From Holothuria scabra (taxonomy: Eukaryota > Echinodermata > Holothuroidea > Aspidochirotida > Holothuriidae), in contig CM074188.1 of NCBI GenBank assembly GCA_037179385.1, positions 27,235,318 through 27,299,317 on the forward strand: a stretch of 64,000 nucleotides of DNA, written 5' to 3'. The translations under genes were made by a program, and so were the position numbers. The notes beneath the pieces are model-generated. The model was not told the DNA's origin, did not search any database, and worked only from the letters and a program-made list of their open reading frames with translations. This document shows positions 1 to 12,923 of this stretch, piece by piece (positions within the stretch are counted from its first letter, which is position 1; every line of letters begins with the position of its first letter).

Positions 1-1224
1 CAAGGGCACTATGGTTCCTTGCATTAAAGATGATATTGTATTAAGGTAGTCCCAAGGTAAGGCATAATTTGCACCTTTAACCCCAATGACTTTTGGCCAT
101 CACCCAAAAACATAGGGGCACATTAAATTTCAAAATCATACAAGCACTTGCCGTTTGAGAGAAATGGAACACTTAACTTTTCAAATTATCACACTGCACA
201 CTGCCCACTTCCATGCGACAAATACATTCATCACCTTTCACTAAAATGTCATTTACTTGAGTTTGGGGTAGTATAGGAGGTTAGTTAATTGCCTTTTTGG
301 TCAATCTCAACAATTCAAATCCAGACCTTAAAAAGAAGTCACAAAGGTCAAATACAGTCAAAGTAGATCAAAACTGATTTTAAATAAACACAGTCTCTTC
401 TGCACCAAAGAAATTTAACAGTCATCTGGTCATTCCTGACCACCAAAATTTATGATGGATGACTAGAAATTATGTCATGGTTGTCCTTTAGACTACCCAA
501 TGTGTTTGCCTGAAAAGCAAAAATAAGGAAAAGCCCACAATTCTACTACTAAAGGCAGCCAGATAGTGATTTATTACCACCAATTTCTTCTTCACAATTT
601 GGCTAGAAGACCAAGAAACAAACATAGCTGTGTAGAATCTAATAAATGACTTTCAACTTGACCTTTTAACCTAAAGAGGGTGTTAGAAACAGCATTGCAG
701 TCCCTAGGGTAAAAGCAGAGGTAAAGAAGAGAAACTGCTTTCATATTTTACTATTGAAATTGGAATCTTAGCTTGCACTGTGAATAACTTTATTCAATAC
801 TGTATGTGAGGAAAAGGTTGTTTTTAATAATAATTGCATTACTGTCCTGATTGTTAACTAAACTGCTTTTAGACAGAGAGGGGGTTATAATTCTTCTTTT
901 CTTTTATACATTGCATTTGTCTAAAGGCATTAAACTTCAGCTGGACTTTTAAACCAATTGAACAAAGACCGAAAGAGTCTTCACGTGCACTTTACTTAGA
1001 CGAACACAACTTTCCATTATTTCCACTATGTTACTTGGTTATTGAGTAATTGCACCGCATACCTGGCATTGCAATAGGCCTACATATGACCTACATGTAC
1101 ACACTAGCCTGTCATTTAAATGTCAGTAACTCAAGTAACGAACATTGTAGGAGGGTAGTGTAATAGCCTTTTTGGTTCGTCTGATCAAGACAAATCTTGA
1201 CGTCACAAAAAAGTCACAAAAAAA

Positions 1225-1276
1225 GTCACAAAGGTCAAAAGGTCAAATGAGGTCAAGTGAGGTCAAGGGGGGTCAT
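1225..1276 (+). repeat. Cluster of AGGTCA direct repeats inside H1
   Basis: Five half sites in tandem: AGGTCA, AGGTCA, AGGTCA, AGGTCA and GGGTCA with spacers of 2 to 5 bases. AGGTCA is the nuclear-receptor half site. The cluster probably derives from the H1 minisatellite. Confidence 0.6.
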
Positions 1277-1657
1277 CACGTGCATTTCACTTAGATGAAC
1301 ACAAATCTCCATTACACCACCCCTCTAAAATGTTTCAGTGGCAAGATATCAATAAAACATTACTTTTTGACCTTTTGACCCTTTCCAATTATTTTGGTTA
1401 ATGTACCAACATTTTCACCTCCTACCAATCTAACTTATCCTAAAATGATGCCACTGCTTGAACAACAGATACTGAGTTACAGCTACTAACAGAAATTCAG
1501 TTTTTGGCCTCTGGTGATCACCAGTGACCTTTGACCTCCACCAAAAACGATAGGGCACATCTACTCCACGACATCTACATACATACCAAGTTTGAAAAAA
1601 ATTGATCACTCGGTTATTGAGTTATCGCACCACATACCTCGCATTCCAATCCGTCAC

Positions 1658-1700
1658 ATACACACACACACACACATACACACACACACACACATACATA
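1658..1700 (+). repeat. CA microsatellite in H1
   Basis: Imperfect (CA)n with CATA interruptions just before the terminal hairpin of H1. The same order is seen in the other three related elements. Confidence 0.9.
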
Positions 1701-1748
1701 CGCCAAGGTGACTGCATAGGTTCCTTTGTTACACAAGGAACCAAAAAT

Positions 1749-4700
1749 GCGGTGGGTGGATAATGTTTTTAGTACATTTGTCACTCTGTGTATAACATGT
1801 TGATTACACATATGTGAGTACAGTACTTTCACAAAGGATTTCACATTACTTGATTTCCTTAAAAATGGAGTCATTCTAAACAGACACTCATATCACTCTA
1901 AAATGGCTGATCAAACAAATCATCAAAATATTTCTATTTTGTGATTTATGCCAACCAATTATTTCAGTGACCAATTTTTTTGATCATTACTGCAGTCCAT
2001 GAAACCAGCTTCAGAAGGGTCCACCCCCAAAAAATGCAATACACCTGACAACATAAGAAGACCTAATTGTGGGAGCATGAAAAAGAGACAGTGAGGGGTC
2101 CTATGCTCATCTTCTAACCCCTCTAATCTCCATGGGGCATAGAAATAAAAGTAAGACTTTGCACGCACCTGCTTCAAGTCAGATGGGATCGACTTTACCC
2201 CCGTTGGCACTGGACATTGCTCAACAAGTCAACTGGCCTGCCATCAGTGAATACACCACAACACACCTCACAGTTTATTGCAGCTTATATGAGGTATCAC
2301 AAATAAATCAATAATATTTTGAAAAAAAAAAAAAAACGCTGGAATTGGGATCCCTGTGCTAGAAACACTTTATACCTACAGTAGCACCTACTTTCAATTA
2401 GTAGCGAGGGTAAGTCAATAGAACAGTGGGAGTATAGGCCCTAGGGAAGAGGCCTTAGTTTGCATCATGCATGTATTAATTGTGGGTGGATGAAGATTTC
2501 ATTGGAAAATTAGACCTTAAGAAGGGAAATGTAGACGTAATGTTCAAGCACAATGGTAATGGATAAAAATTTTCACTAAAAGGTTCTATATTTTGTGAAG
2601 TATACAAATTACAAGCACCACAAACCTAACATTACTTACGCAATTTTGCAACGTTAAATGAGGTAAATGACACATGTAAAATTTAATATAGTACTAAAAA
2701 TATAACAACTAAAACTGCGTGTGATCTTTTTCTTATTGACATGTGAAAAAAAAAAAAAAAACACATGTATACATGATCACACTAAAAGTGACCCTTGACC
2801 TCAACAGGAAGTCACAATGCATGTGGCTTTCTAGCTAACTCATATAAAACATACAAAATAAATTCTACAATGAACACCTGCATATCACTATGAGAACTAC
2901 TGTAGTTATAATGAAACAATTCATGCTTAACTAATCACTGCACACAATGCTGGAGATAAGAGATGGAATGGCATTGAATGAAATAGTCACCGAAAATGAA
3001 AGCACATTTTACGAGCCAGTGGCCTGGAAAAACCGTGATAATCTCTTCACAAGTTTAAAATAAGCTGTGATTTTATCTCCTTGCTCTGCAGTCTTCAACG
3101 ACTGCATTGACATATGACTGTAGGTTAGCTGTTTGATTGAGTTTTACGTCCCAGTTTTTCAAACAACCAATTTTGAATGTAAGGACAGCTTCAGTATACA
3201 GTAAGTGTTATACATATTGTATGAAAAGATATTCTCATCTCGTATGGGGGAAATAAAGATGAAGAGGAGGGGAAAGGGGGAGAGACAGGGGCCTGTGAGA
3301 GAAGGAGAAGGCAATTGAATTTAATATTTAATTATGTGAGAATGACTAATGAAACAAATTCATTTCATATTTGACACTCAATGTTACAATCTTCATTGCA
3401 TTATACAAAGTTCTAAGATAGAATAATCAATTATGTATATAGATGGGCAAATGCTTATTGGTAACTGAGGCAATTTTAAGAAAAGAGTTGTTTTAAGTGA
3501 TTCTACCTCTCTGAAAAAAGGAAATAAATTATGTTACGCTTGTTGCCCAAACTACTCACAGAACCTTTAAACATTCCATTTGAACAATGAGGACAAATGG
3601 ACAATCCTCACTTTGAAAATTCTGTCATGGTTAATGAAATTAAGAAGAATTTCAACAACGGAAAAATGCAAAACCATAAAACGGTATTCCTTATGTAAAA
3701 CAGGTAGAGTCACTTAAGTTGGTTACATTGACCATTCTTTCCTAGAAGCTACATAAAGAAATGCTGTTGCAAGCAGTTTAAATTTAATACTGGAAGCACA
3801 TTCAGCACCACAAGTTGTAGCCATCAGACACTAAAATGGCCACCTCTAAACTTGACGATTAATTAATCTTAAAATGACACAGCTAGGATGTTTGATTGAG
3901 GGAGGCCAACCAGAAGGCCTGAATGCCAGCCTGGGGAAGGGTTTAAGGTGAGAGTATGTCCCCCTCTCCTTTGAAGATTTTTTTAAATATTTTAGTAACC
4001 TCATATGCAATCTGTTGCAACAGTTAACAAAATTTGATTTCAACTTTTCCACCCATTAAGAAAAAAAATTTAGCATTTGATCGGAGATGACCATGTTCCC
4101 CGTGTATCCACCTTCTATTGGCTAAGCCAATGACCTGCAGTGTCATAGGCAGTTCATTAATCTCCTTCCCTACCCCAAACCTCATTCAGTCACTTTTTGT
4201 ATTCCAGACGTACACCTTGACAGCATTAGGTCAATGCTGTCAACAACACGTTACTAAAGTGTGTGAATGCTCACTGATCCTTAATATTTGAAAACTTTTT
4301 GATTACTTGTATACTGGATGTAGCATTTTTCAGCCTCTCTCTGACTCTCAAACCAGTGTTGATACCAACCAATCAAAGTTTATGCAGAATGTTCCAAGGC
4401 ATAGCTTAATTTTGCACACTTTCCACATCCATCAAATGAAAGCTAACTGCTTGTGACTTCATACAGCCCTCACATCAAAAGTAAAACTGATCTGATGCAA
4501 TATGCAATTTAAGAGATAACTTCAACATGCATAACAGAGACAGAAGCGGTGTCAGGAGGGGGACCCCACATACTTGCAAGAAAATGTGAAAAAAGAGGAA
4601 AAAAGGGGGAAAGAAGGGAAAAAGAAAGGAGCTCTCAATCATGCGTTGCCCCCCCCCTCCCCCGCCTATCAAAATACCCTGGCGCCATCTCTGTACTGAG

Positions 4701-6390
4701 AGTAAATGAAAAGCAGATGCTGAAACTTTTTTAAGCCTGAGAAAATGCAGTGGGTGGATTTAACCCTAAATGAGATTAGTCAGAATAAAGTTTTGACCAT
4801 GAAAAAACAAAATATCAAAAAAGGCCTACAGGTGGTCATAACAAAGTCATGACTAAATTAGCAGCTGTAAGAGAAAGACCCTGTTTATGACCTTACGCTG
4901 CACCAAGTTAACTGACAACAGACGTTCCTCTAAGGTAATTAAACCTTGCATGACATGTAGATTTTATACAACGGCTTGAAAGATATTGGTTACTCACGAC
5001 ACCACATTCACAATCGAGACTCCCTAAATGGGAGGATGATAACAAAGGCCTCACAACTGTAAAATTCTAAGCAGGAATAATTGAAATTCTGGACCTTAAA
5101 ATACACTACAGGTGTGAGATACTCTTTCATGATGTGAATAATAGAATCACCCTGCACCCCTAACAAAGTTCAATTATTCCCATATTGATGGATGAGGCTA
5201 TCATTTGTTTTGCTCACAGCTACATTAACCTGTTACTCACCGATTTACTGACATACTCTAAGCAGTGAATTTACACTTGATATTTACAAAAGACCCTAGA
5301 GCAGGGGTTCCTGACTTTTCTCTCGAGGCGACCCCATTTTAGGAGACAGCTAGCATCAAGTTGCAATCCCAATTCATGCTGTGAAGTTGCTTCTCCAGAA
5401 AGCAACATAGACACCCCAGTAGATCAAAGGCTGTGTGGGGTGTAACTGGTTTCTGAGTTTGTTACATGATCTGTGCCCTCAAATGAGCTATTCTTTCATT
5501 GTGCTCACACTGTGTGAAAAGCTATTAACACATGCTTGACTGGCCTGTTAGCTAACCTCAGATATTACCCAACGTTTTGTTATTTAATATCCGTTACTGT
5601 CACTTAATCAGATGTGAAGTGTGACTATATCAAGTGTGCCTGTAGTGAGTTTCATTTCCTCCCTGAAGTAGTAAGAGGCATAATCAGGCAGAGGAGGAGG
5701 ATGTGACAAAAAGTATGAAGCAACGTTTCATCATGTAATACAGTATATCTGACCTTCACAAGTCACGATATTGTTTTTAATTCATGCCTGGTTTCATAGT
5801 GAGTGTGTCAACTGGAGCAAAACCGAGTTATGGACAAGTGATATTTACTTTTTAAATGAGTTGTTTTCAAATATTTTGAATAAATTCAAGTCCTAAAATA
5901 GATTCTTTCAAGAAATATCAGGAGACAATGATATGAAATTTAGCAGTTTTCTTGAACTACTGTAATTTTTACAGTGACTACTTTGACCTTTAAGAGTAAA
6001 AGTATTCTATTAAACAATGAATCTGATTCTAAACCCATCACAGAAGATAATTAGGTTACTTAGAATTTTACAGCCCAGTTTCTAACCGATTGGTTCGGAA
6101 GTATCAACCCCTTCCACAAAAAATGAATAGTACAAATAAATTTCTTTGGAAGATTACTCAAAAAGATTGAAGTAAACCCGTAAATGTCTCTGGATGCTGA
6201 CATCAAACAAGTACTACTGTACACAACAACATTAGCTTCAAACCCTACTTTATGTCCCAATATACACACTAATATGCCTAAACCATTAGCTTGGGACTAG
6301 TGGCTCCAGGTTAAAAGCAGGACCTTCAGAAGGTCAACCCAAAGCCAAATATTGGAGAAGACAGGATATCTTCGCCTATGCCATCATTCA
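1749..6390. other. No gene seen; downstream flank
   Basis: AT-rich sequence without a recognisable gene. It holds A-runs (near 2322 and 2747), a purine-only tract at about 4587-4630, a C/G-rich homopolymer stretch near 4650, and a hAT-like start (CAGGGGTTCCTGAC) near 5303 without a visible partner end. A stretch near 6065-6105 resembles the 3' part of the tRNA-derived SINE described below. Confidence 0.6.
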
Positions 6391-6680
6391 GAGGCCTAAC
6401 CCTCTCAACCCTAACAGTTCCAATTATCCCTACTTACTTACTTACTTATGCCCCTCCAACAATTGTCCAAAATTCATTCTCATCCAGGCATAATCTGAAT
6501 ATATTGCTTCAGGGTGAGTATACAAGACCCCAGTGTTTCAAAACTCTCAGTACAGCACTTTGTAATAAAAGCTTCAGTGTTCTGTATTTTTTTAACTTGC
6601 TGTCAATCAAAAAGCTGTGCCAAGTGACAATTTCTGTGGACTAACTACAAAAATAGTAGTTTGGGGTGAAAGGGTTAGAC
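6391..6680 (-). mobile_element. TTAA MITE family A, copy 1
   Basis: Family A is a ~300-bp element with ends like TTAAAGGGCCAATTCTCTC and an inverted partner ending GAGAGAACTGGGCCTTTAA. It has a constant middle (CTTTGATTGACAGCTAATTC, then AAACTGAGATTGTGTCTGG). This copy is reversed and diverged; the ends and the GCTGTCAATCAAAAAGCTG segment remain. No coding capacity. Confidence 0.75.
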
Positions 6681-7466
6681 ATTTGGTTTAAGTTAAATGC
6701 TAATGTAACATGGAAGCTAGTGTTCTCAAACCTCAATGCCCCTATATGGCCTAAAATTTTAGAATGGGTTACATCAAATAGACTATATGGTCAAAGGCAA
6801 GACAGAGAGCAAATGCAAAACCTGTTTATGTTTCCATAGTAACAATAACATTCTTAGTGTGCAGGAAAAGGCCAAGAATGCTTTGGAGATTCATAGTTGC
6901 AAAATCAATGTGTTACAATGGACAGCATGGATGTTAATAAAAATTAATACCACATGAATGGGCATCTCTAAAATCATGCAATATTTTTCTTCACTTAGAT
7001 AAGGAATGGTGAACATAAAATGACATCATTGCAACTATTCTTGAAAATCTTTGCAACTGTTAATCCTTTTTAAAATAAAAAAAAGAATTTAAATCCTTTG
7101 CTTTCTCAAAATACATCTAGTCTTAACTTTCACACAAAGCAATTGCAAATTGTACTTAACATGATTTGAACCATCTCTGTAACATTCCCACATTCCTTCA
7201 ATACAGGTATCAGCCACACACTCCTTACAGTAATTTGGAATTCTACAGGCCCCACGAAATTATCTCCAATTTACAAATGGAAATAAGTGCAATAGATATT
7301 GGAGCACAAACCCCGAAAAATGATGGGTTCTCATCAAAACTTTCCATAAACCATTGCAAGGATGAAAAGATGGTGATATCATGTTCCAAAAGATAATTTT
7401 GAGAAACAAATCCTAAAAAGTTCAACAGATTGAGAGGAAGAAAGAAGGCTAGCTCAGATTTGCTTT

Positions 7467-7472
7467 TTTATT
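7467..7472 (-). promoter_or_regulatory. Candidate polyadenylation signal of the TNFAIP8-family gene
   Basis: AATAAA on the minus strand about 720 bp after the stop codon; it is the first canonical hexamer I see downstream in transcript direction. It would give a 3' UTR of roughly 0.75 kb that includes the G-rich, repeat-like stretch at 7640-7800. Another, further site cannot be excluded. Confidence 0.4.
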
Positions 7473-7639
7473 CTAGCTAGGATATATTCAGTGAAAGGCC
7501 CAGTTATGACTACCAATCTTTCCAAGGTGCTATCGATGTCTTTTTGATACAGTAGCTAATGTGGTTAAATGTGGGATACATGTAAGTAAGAGGTACGTTC
7601 AGGGATAAAAATAAAGCTTTTCACTGGCAGCACCAGAAT

Positions 7640-7810
7640 ATCAAAATTGGAGAGGGGGGGGGGATGTAAACTCAGGGGAAGGTTAACGTTGGGGGTCAAA
7701 AATTTTTAGGCAAAGCAAAAAAACCGAGCCCAAAGTGCCAATCTTTGGGGTGATAGTCCAGTGGGCAAAGCCCCCGGACCCCTTTGAGGTTTTAGCACAT
7801 CTCTGGATGA
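7640..7810 (+). repeat. G-rich dispersed repeat fragment
   Basis: Contains a run of ten G and a segment around GGGCAAAGCCCCCGGACCCC. A related segment (CCTAGACCCCCCACAGGGAC) lies near 14415. This is likely a decayed repeat of unknown class in the 3' UTR or just beyond it. Confidence 0.45.
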
Positions 7811-8192
7811 AAAATTAAGTATCTGGAGTGGTATATTATTTAGTTTTTTGGTTAACACAACTTCTGACTGACCTTACTTGGGGAAGGGGGAGGGGTAATG
7901 GGGGTCAAGGACAAAATCTGGAGGGGCAAATTTCTCTCTCTCCCCACCACCACTGGTTTCATCATGACACCATCACTGCTGATCGAGAGAGAATTGCCAA
8001 GAGAGATACAGTATACTCGTAGACTACCTTCCAATGCTGTTGCCGTCTTAAACACCCATCAAGATACTTCCAAGTTGACTTCAAAAAAATATACACTACC
8101 AGAAGCAGAAGTCTGCTGTGGAACAAGTTTGTAAGGCAACAACTCAAAGAAGACTAGGATCTTCTGTAGACAGGAAGACGAAACACATGACC

Positions 8193-8767
8193 TCAAATAA
8201 CTCCATCATCGATGAGCTTGTTTAGTTGGGTGACAATTTTATCTATATGCGGCTTTAATGGTGTCTCTGGCTCAAACACTGTATCCTGAAAGTTACTGTC
8301 ACAGAAATAAGCAAACACCATATTGATTCTGCTGACTGACTTGTCCGTCAAGTGACGCTTGATTAAGGTTACCAACATGTCCTGGCAGTCATTAAGTGAT
8401 TTTATCATGTGATTTTTATCGAAGGAATATGGAACCTCATAGAAGCTTATAAAGGTTAATATAACCGACCGAAACTTTTTGAGGAAGCGTTCTGTTAGAG
8501 CCATCTCTTCCTGGGAAAATTGGTTATTCCGATAAAGGATTCCGATCTTTATTGTTATTTTGATGATATTTTTTATCACTTTATCTGCATCCTTCTTGCT
8601 GCTTGAGTAGGCTTTGCATAACCTGTAGACATTATCCAGTAAGGATGCCATTTGATCATCAATAAACGCCTTGGTCACTTTCTTAGATGATGCCATCTTT
8701 CCCAGTAACTTCTTCTGGGCCTTCAGCCCAAAGCTCTTAGAGTCTATCTGAGCATTTCCCTCTGCCA
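8193..8767 (-). CDS. TNFAIP8: TNFAIP8/TIPE family protein, terminal coding exon (residues 11-201)
   Basis: This exon encodes essentially the whole TIPE-homology fold of a TNFAIP8-family protein. Recognisable stretches are AQKKLLGKM (residues 27-35), AFIDDQ, ILYRNNQF (87-94) and RHLTDKS (148-154), followed by the usual C-terminal NKLIDDGVI and a TGA stop at 8195-8193. The family is all-helical and cytosolic, forms a hydrophobic cavity, binds phosphoinositides and related lipids, and in vertebrates modulates cell death, NF-kB signalling and leukocyte migration. The joined length of 201 residues is close to the 184-198 typical of vertebrate members. The exon starts after a strong acceptor (pyrimidine-rich tract ending TTTTTTACAG), and the first ATG inside it falls within the conserved core, so the start must lie in another exon. 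It may be a pre-duplication family member; the paralogue (TNFAIP8, L1, L2 or L3) cannot be assigned by eye. No frameshift is seen. Confidence 0.95.
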
Positions 8768-8959
8768 CTGTAAAAAACAAAAAGGAGAAGAATTAAACAT
8801 GTAAAACAATAAAATATCATTTATTTCTTTTACTCAGAGGTATCTTTGTTGGAGGTCATTCTACAATGAACCCAATTTTGGTTGCAATATTTCCAACAAC
8901 CTAAACCCTGGGTACAGAGCTGATAGTTGTTCATTTCTTACTAGCTTCACACAGTTGTC

Positions 8960-9166
8960 TTAAAGTAATTTTGGGCCAGAACATTGTGCACACAAATAGC
9001 CATGTGGACTACAATGGGGTTCTCCATGCCCATGATCTTCTTTTTTGGTTACTTTTGTTACAGGACAATCAGACCTGTTTACAGCTTTTTCGGGGGAGTT
9101 GATTTTACCACAAGTGGAACATTTTACCCCACAATTATGACTGACTAGTGCCATAGAAACATGCAA
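8960..9166 (-). other. Cysteine-rich open reading frame, unassigned
   Basis: A 68-codon frame just upstream of the terminal exon on the same strand has regularly spaced Cys/His (CSTCGK, then HCSPHGYLCAQC), looking like part of a zinc-binding module. I do not recognise a family. It has no clear splice acceptor and is interrupted on both sides, so it may be a transposon remnant or chance. It is not needed to join the two TNFAIP8-family exons. Confidence 0.2.
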
Positions 9167-9769
9167 AGAAAGGTTAAGTTGAATGCGTCAGATAGTTATC
9201 TGATAGGCCTCACTTGACACATTCAGCTTAACTTTTTCGGGGGTCCGGATGCATGCTCCGTAGGCCTACTACCATCGGCTAAGCAGAACTCCAGATCTTT
9301 TGGGGCACCTTCAACCCCCCTGGATACGTTCCTGAGAATAATGGTAGGTTTTGGAGGAGGATTCTGGAACTGATTTCACTATACTTTTCCAAACTGATTG
9401 TAACTTGTGAAAATTAAAGGCTACGCCACATATTTGAGTTTTGTTTTGTTTTGTTTTATGTAATTGTTGAATAATTTACTGAAGTTTAAAGTTATAAAGA
9501 ATATTTTAACTCTTATACAGGTTTTTATTTGATGAATTTAATTTGGCATCCCATACAGATTTATGCAGGTATACCATTTACCTGTGTGCACAACTGTACC
9601 TTTGTTAAAATTACAGCTAGTCTATCTCTCAATATACTGCAAGTACAATATTGTAGACAGACACACAGCTGAGTAACATTGATGAAAAATATCAGCAACA
9701 AATTATATTTTGTTTCCAATTTATATACCACTTGTAACAAAGACTTAAACTTTTACATTGTTTCATTTG

Positions 9770-9820
9770 AAGGCCCAATTCTCTCACCCCAAGCAGTACC
9801 AATTCTCTTCACCTACTTAC
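9770..9820 (-). mobile_element. Family A fragment, interrupted
   Basis: One reversed terminus of family A (AGGCCCAATTCTCTCACCCC, then AATTCTCTTCACC) stops exactly at the point where the family's own internal CTTACTTAA would continue. A forward copy begins there. Confidence 0.7.
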
Positions 9821-10128
9821 TTAAAGGGCCAAACCTCTCACCCCAAACTACAATTTTGATACCCAGGTACCAAAATTCTCAATTGGCTCAGCTCTTTGAT
9901 TGACAGCTAATTCAAACAATGCAGAGTGACAAAGCTTATATCACACAGCATGAACTGTACTGAGAGTGTTTACATTTCACATTGGGGTCTTGTACTCAGC
10001 CTAACACAATAAACTGAGATTGTGTTTTCAAATGAGGATGAATTTTAGCCAGTTGTGGGGAGGTTTTAATTACAGTGAGCAGGTTGAGAAAATTGGAATC
10101 ATTTGGGGCGAGCCGATTAGTCCTTTAA
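9821..10128 (+). mobile_element. TTAA MITE family A, copy 2
   Basis: Nearly full-length copy flanked by TTAA at 9821-9824 and 10125-10128. It appears to have inserted into the TTAA inside an older reversed family A end, which supports TTAA as the target site. Confidence 0.85.
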
Positions 10129-12621
10129 GAAAGTCATGTCCCCCATACCAAACAACTCTTTCATACCCCCATAAATTGTCACTCAGCAGCTGAGTAGGAA
10201 ATCCAATTAAAAGAAGATTAAATAAGCTTTCTGGGATGTATAATAGGATAGCTTGAACAATTTAATTATGACCCAGAGGAGGATTACACAAGCAATGAAC
10301 TCCCTCTCTCCAACTTGATGACATATGCTTAATTTTGTTGAAATGTCCAACATGGTGAATAGACTGTCATCTTTGACGTTCGAGACAGGATTAGGACCGC
10401 AAACAAACACCAAGGGAGCAAACCGCTTTTTCGAACAATGACTTGTTCAAGGTCTCAAGAGAAATGTACAAACAAGAAGTTTCGCAGAACTGAATTGTAA
10501 AATACAGTGACAGGCAAAATCTGAGCAAATTGGATGATCAGTCACCCATTTGTGACTGTTCCACTAATTAAATGAAATATAAGGGGATTTTGCATGCCCT
10601 GCAAACAAATCTGTATATTCTTCACCATATGGTGAAAATGTGTACACATGAAGGAGAAGCTTAATACAGATCCAAGTACAAGAGTGTGTGGATTCAATTA
10701 AAACAGACTGACAGTGGTATACTGCATTTACAGAAATGGATAGGTTAATCTCAGTGAATGCTTGTCATGTGATGAAAATTAATTTCTTCTTTGTTTTGCT
10801 GAAAATGGTGAATGTAGCCTGAGCACAGGAATTGTCACAGCAAAAGCTCAAGTACTGTAAAGAAGTACATGAATAACGGATGTTTTAGAGACAGTATTAA
10901 TGAAAGATGTGGAGGTGCAAAGATGTGTAAACATACATCGTCAAACGAGCACAAATTTCCATAAGAAATCTCCTTTCCTAAAAAAGAAGAATCAATTTAG
11001 GATTCTGTTTCATATTGCAGGTGGCATTGCCAGCAATACAGACAGGGTTATCACCACGCAGGTCGGTGCCGGTCGGGACTAACCGGCACTGGACATTGCT
11101 GACCGGGTAAAACACATAAAATGCAAGGCTTCCGACTGGCACAAAAATGATCTTTTTTATGCTGAAAAATAATGAAACTGACATTAGCCTGTAGCTGAAA
11201 AATTCAATGGATCAAAAATGAGGTGGATTCCATGAGGGTAGGGTGAGGTACAAATATTGAGTCAGATGTTTAGCCGGCACTCAAATTGGGCTGGTGACAA
11301 CCCTGAACACAGAAAGAAAAATGAAATATAATGTATTTTGCACAGTAACGTTAATACTCTTTGGACAAAGAAATTGTAACTAGTCCAAGTGAAAGGAAAA
11401 AAAAAACACTTCCTTGAGTATTATGGAACAGATTTTTGTATTACCGGTCACTGTTTAACATGGGATTGTGAGAGTGACAGTGTGCACTTAGTAATAATAT
11501 ACTTTGCAATATTGTGTGCACATTGCCCCTTTTCGTGCATAATCTATTCAGACAAGGTAAAAGCTGGTAACATCCCTGTAGATATTGTTCAGCTTCCCAG
11601 GGGAAATTTTCAATCATGTCGGTAATATAACAGTGCAAAGCTGCAGACAGTTTATCCTTCTTGAAAGATGTGTAAAACATCAGTATGTGACACAGATATG
11701 GAGGTAACACACACTTGTAACAGGATTGGATAGAACTGCAGTAAGGAAGGGTTCAGAAAGGTCGGTAAAGTAAAGTAAAGTAAAATCCCATCATGCCTCT
11801 GGTATTTTAGTTCCAACTTGTACAAATTTAGTTTCTTCTCTCAAAGTGTGAGGAATTGGAATAGTATCTCACCCAATTGCCTATTATCATAGCTTCCTTG
11901 GCCCACAAGGACCCTATTACTCAGCTTTGAGTTTTAGATTCTCTAGGTGAGCTACAAATCACACCCCCAATGTAATTAAAGCAACTCATTGAGGTGGTTC
12001 ATGAAATTCAACAAATTTTTCCAAACCTGCTAAGTTTTCTTCACATACCAATGACAAATGGTCGAACTCCCCATATATTACTCACAGATAAATTTTTAAT
12101 GAGTGTGGATTTGGAGGTTCAATTTGGTTTTCAAAAATTCTTGACCAGACACTTTTTCAAAATAGGCACAAAACCGTTGCAAGTCAGGACACCCCAAATT
12201 CAAAATTTTAGCTTTTCCCTTAACTATTGGATATGAAACTTGGCTTATAATGTCAATTACACTGTAAGCATTGTCCTGAGCTAGTTACCCTTTAACACTC
12301 TCATTAACTTATTGAAATCAACTCAATGAGCCCCTTTAAGGAATGTGGTAGGTATGATGTTTTATTAAACTTTAAGAGATTATATGGGATCCAAATCTTC
12401 ATCTAAGGTGTGTTAAAAATTACACTCCTCACAGTGACTTGATGGAGTGATGATGTGCAATATTGCACTTGCATGCGCCCTCAAAATTCGAGGCCTGTCT
12501 GTGTTACTCTAATTATTAATAATCTTTGGTTTAAACTCTTGATTGTTTAACTGTTCATAATTCCTGGTAATGCTCAAATTTTTTGAGGGGTGCTCTTCTG
12601 CTACCTTATAAATTTTACACA
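10129..12621. other. No gene seen; intron
   Basis: AT-rich intronic DNA. A GC-richer piece at about 11055-11110 contains an 8-bp inverted repeat, GTGCCGGT (11066-11073) and ACCGGCAC (11082-11089), and related GCCGGCACTC near 11273. An AGTAA run lies near 11767. No coding signal was recognised. Confidence 0.6.
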
Positions 12622-12923
12622 TTAAAGGCAGTCAACTCTTACCCCATACTGCAATTTTTTTAGTCCTCAGAAATTTCCAATGGGAATTGGCTCTTTGATT
12701 AGCAACAAGTTAAAAATGCATTGCTGTAGCTCATATTACACAGCATGTACTAGTACTGTTCTAAAAATGTTTTGATTACATGTGGGGAACTTGTGAATAT
12801 ACTCAGCCTGATGCAGTAAACTGAGATCGTGTCTGGAAGAGGATGAATTTTAAACAGTTGTGGGAGGGTCTTGCATAGGAGAATTAGAACATGTTTGGGA
12901 TGAAAGGATGAGGCCACAGTTAA
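12622..12923 (+). mobile_element. TTAA MITE family A, copy 3
   Basis: Forward, diverged; begins TTAAAGGCAGTCAACTCTTA and keeps the AAACTGAGATCGTGTCTGG block. TTAA is present at both edges. Confidence 0.75.

Larger units (their letters stand above)
13..1748 (+). mobile_element. Helentron-associated-like non-autonomous element H1
   Basis: The 5' end carries GGTTCCTTG (13-21), whose complement CAAGGAACC closes the 3' end at 1734-1742. The 3' end is a hairpin (stem GGTTCCTT/AAGGAACC, 1719-1742) followed by AAAAAT, preceded by a CA-rich tract (about 1658-1700). The interior has short AGGTCA direct repeats (1225-1280) and one unit of the TGACCTTTGACCTCCACC core near 1527. The layout of 5' inverted repeat, core repeats, microsatellite and terminal hairpin is that described for Helentron-associated INEs and for mollusc pearl-type elements. 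No transposase is encoded. The true 5' edge may lie slightly left of 13. Confidence 0.7.
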
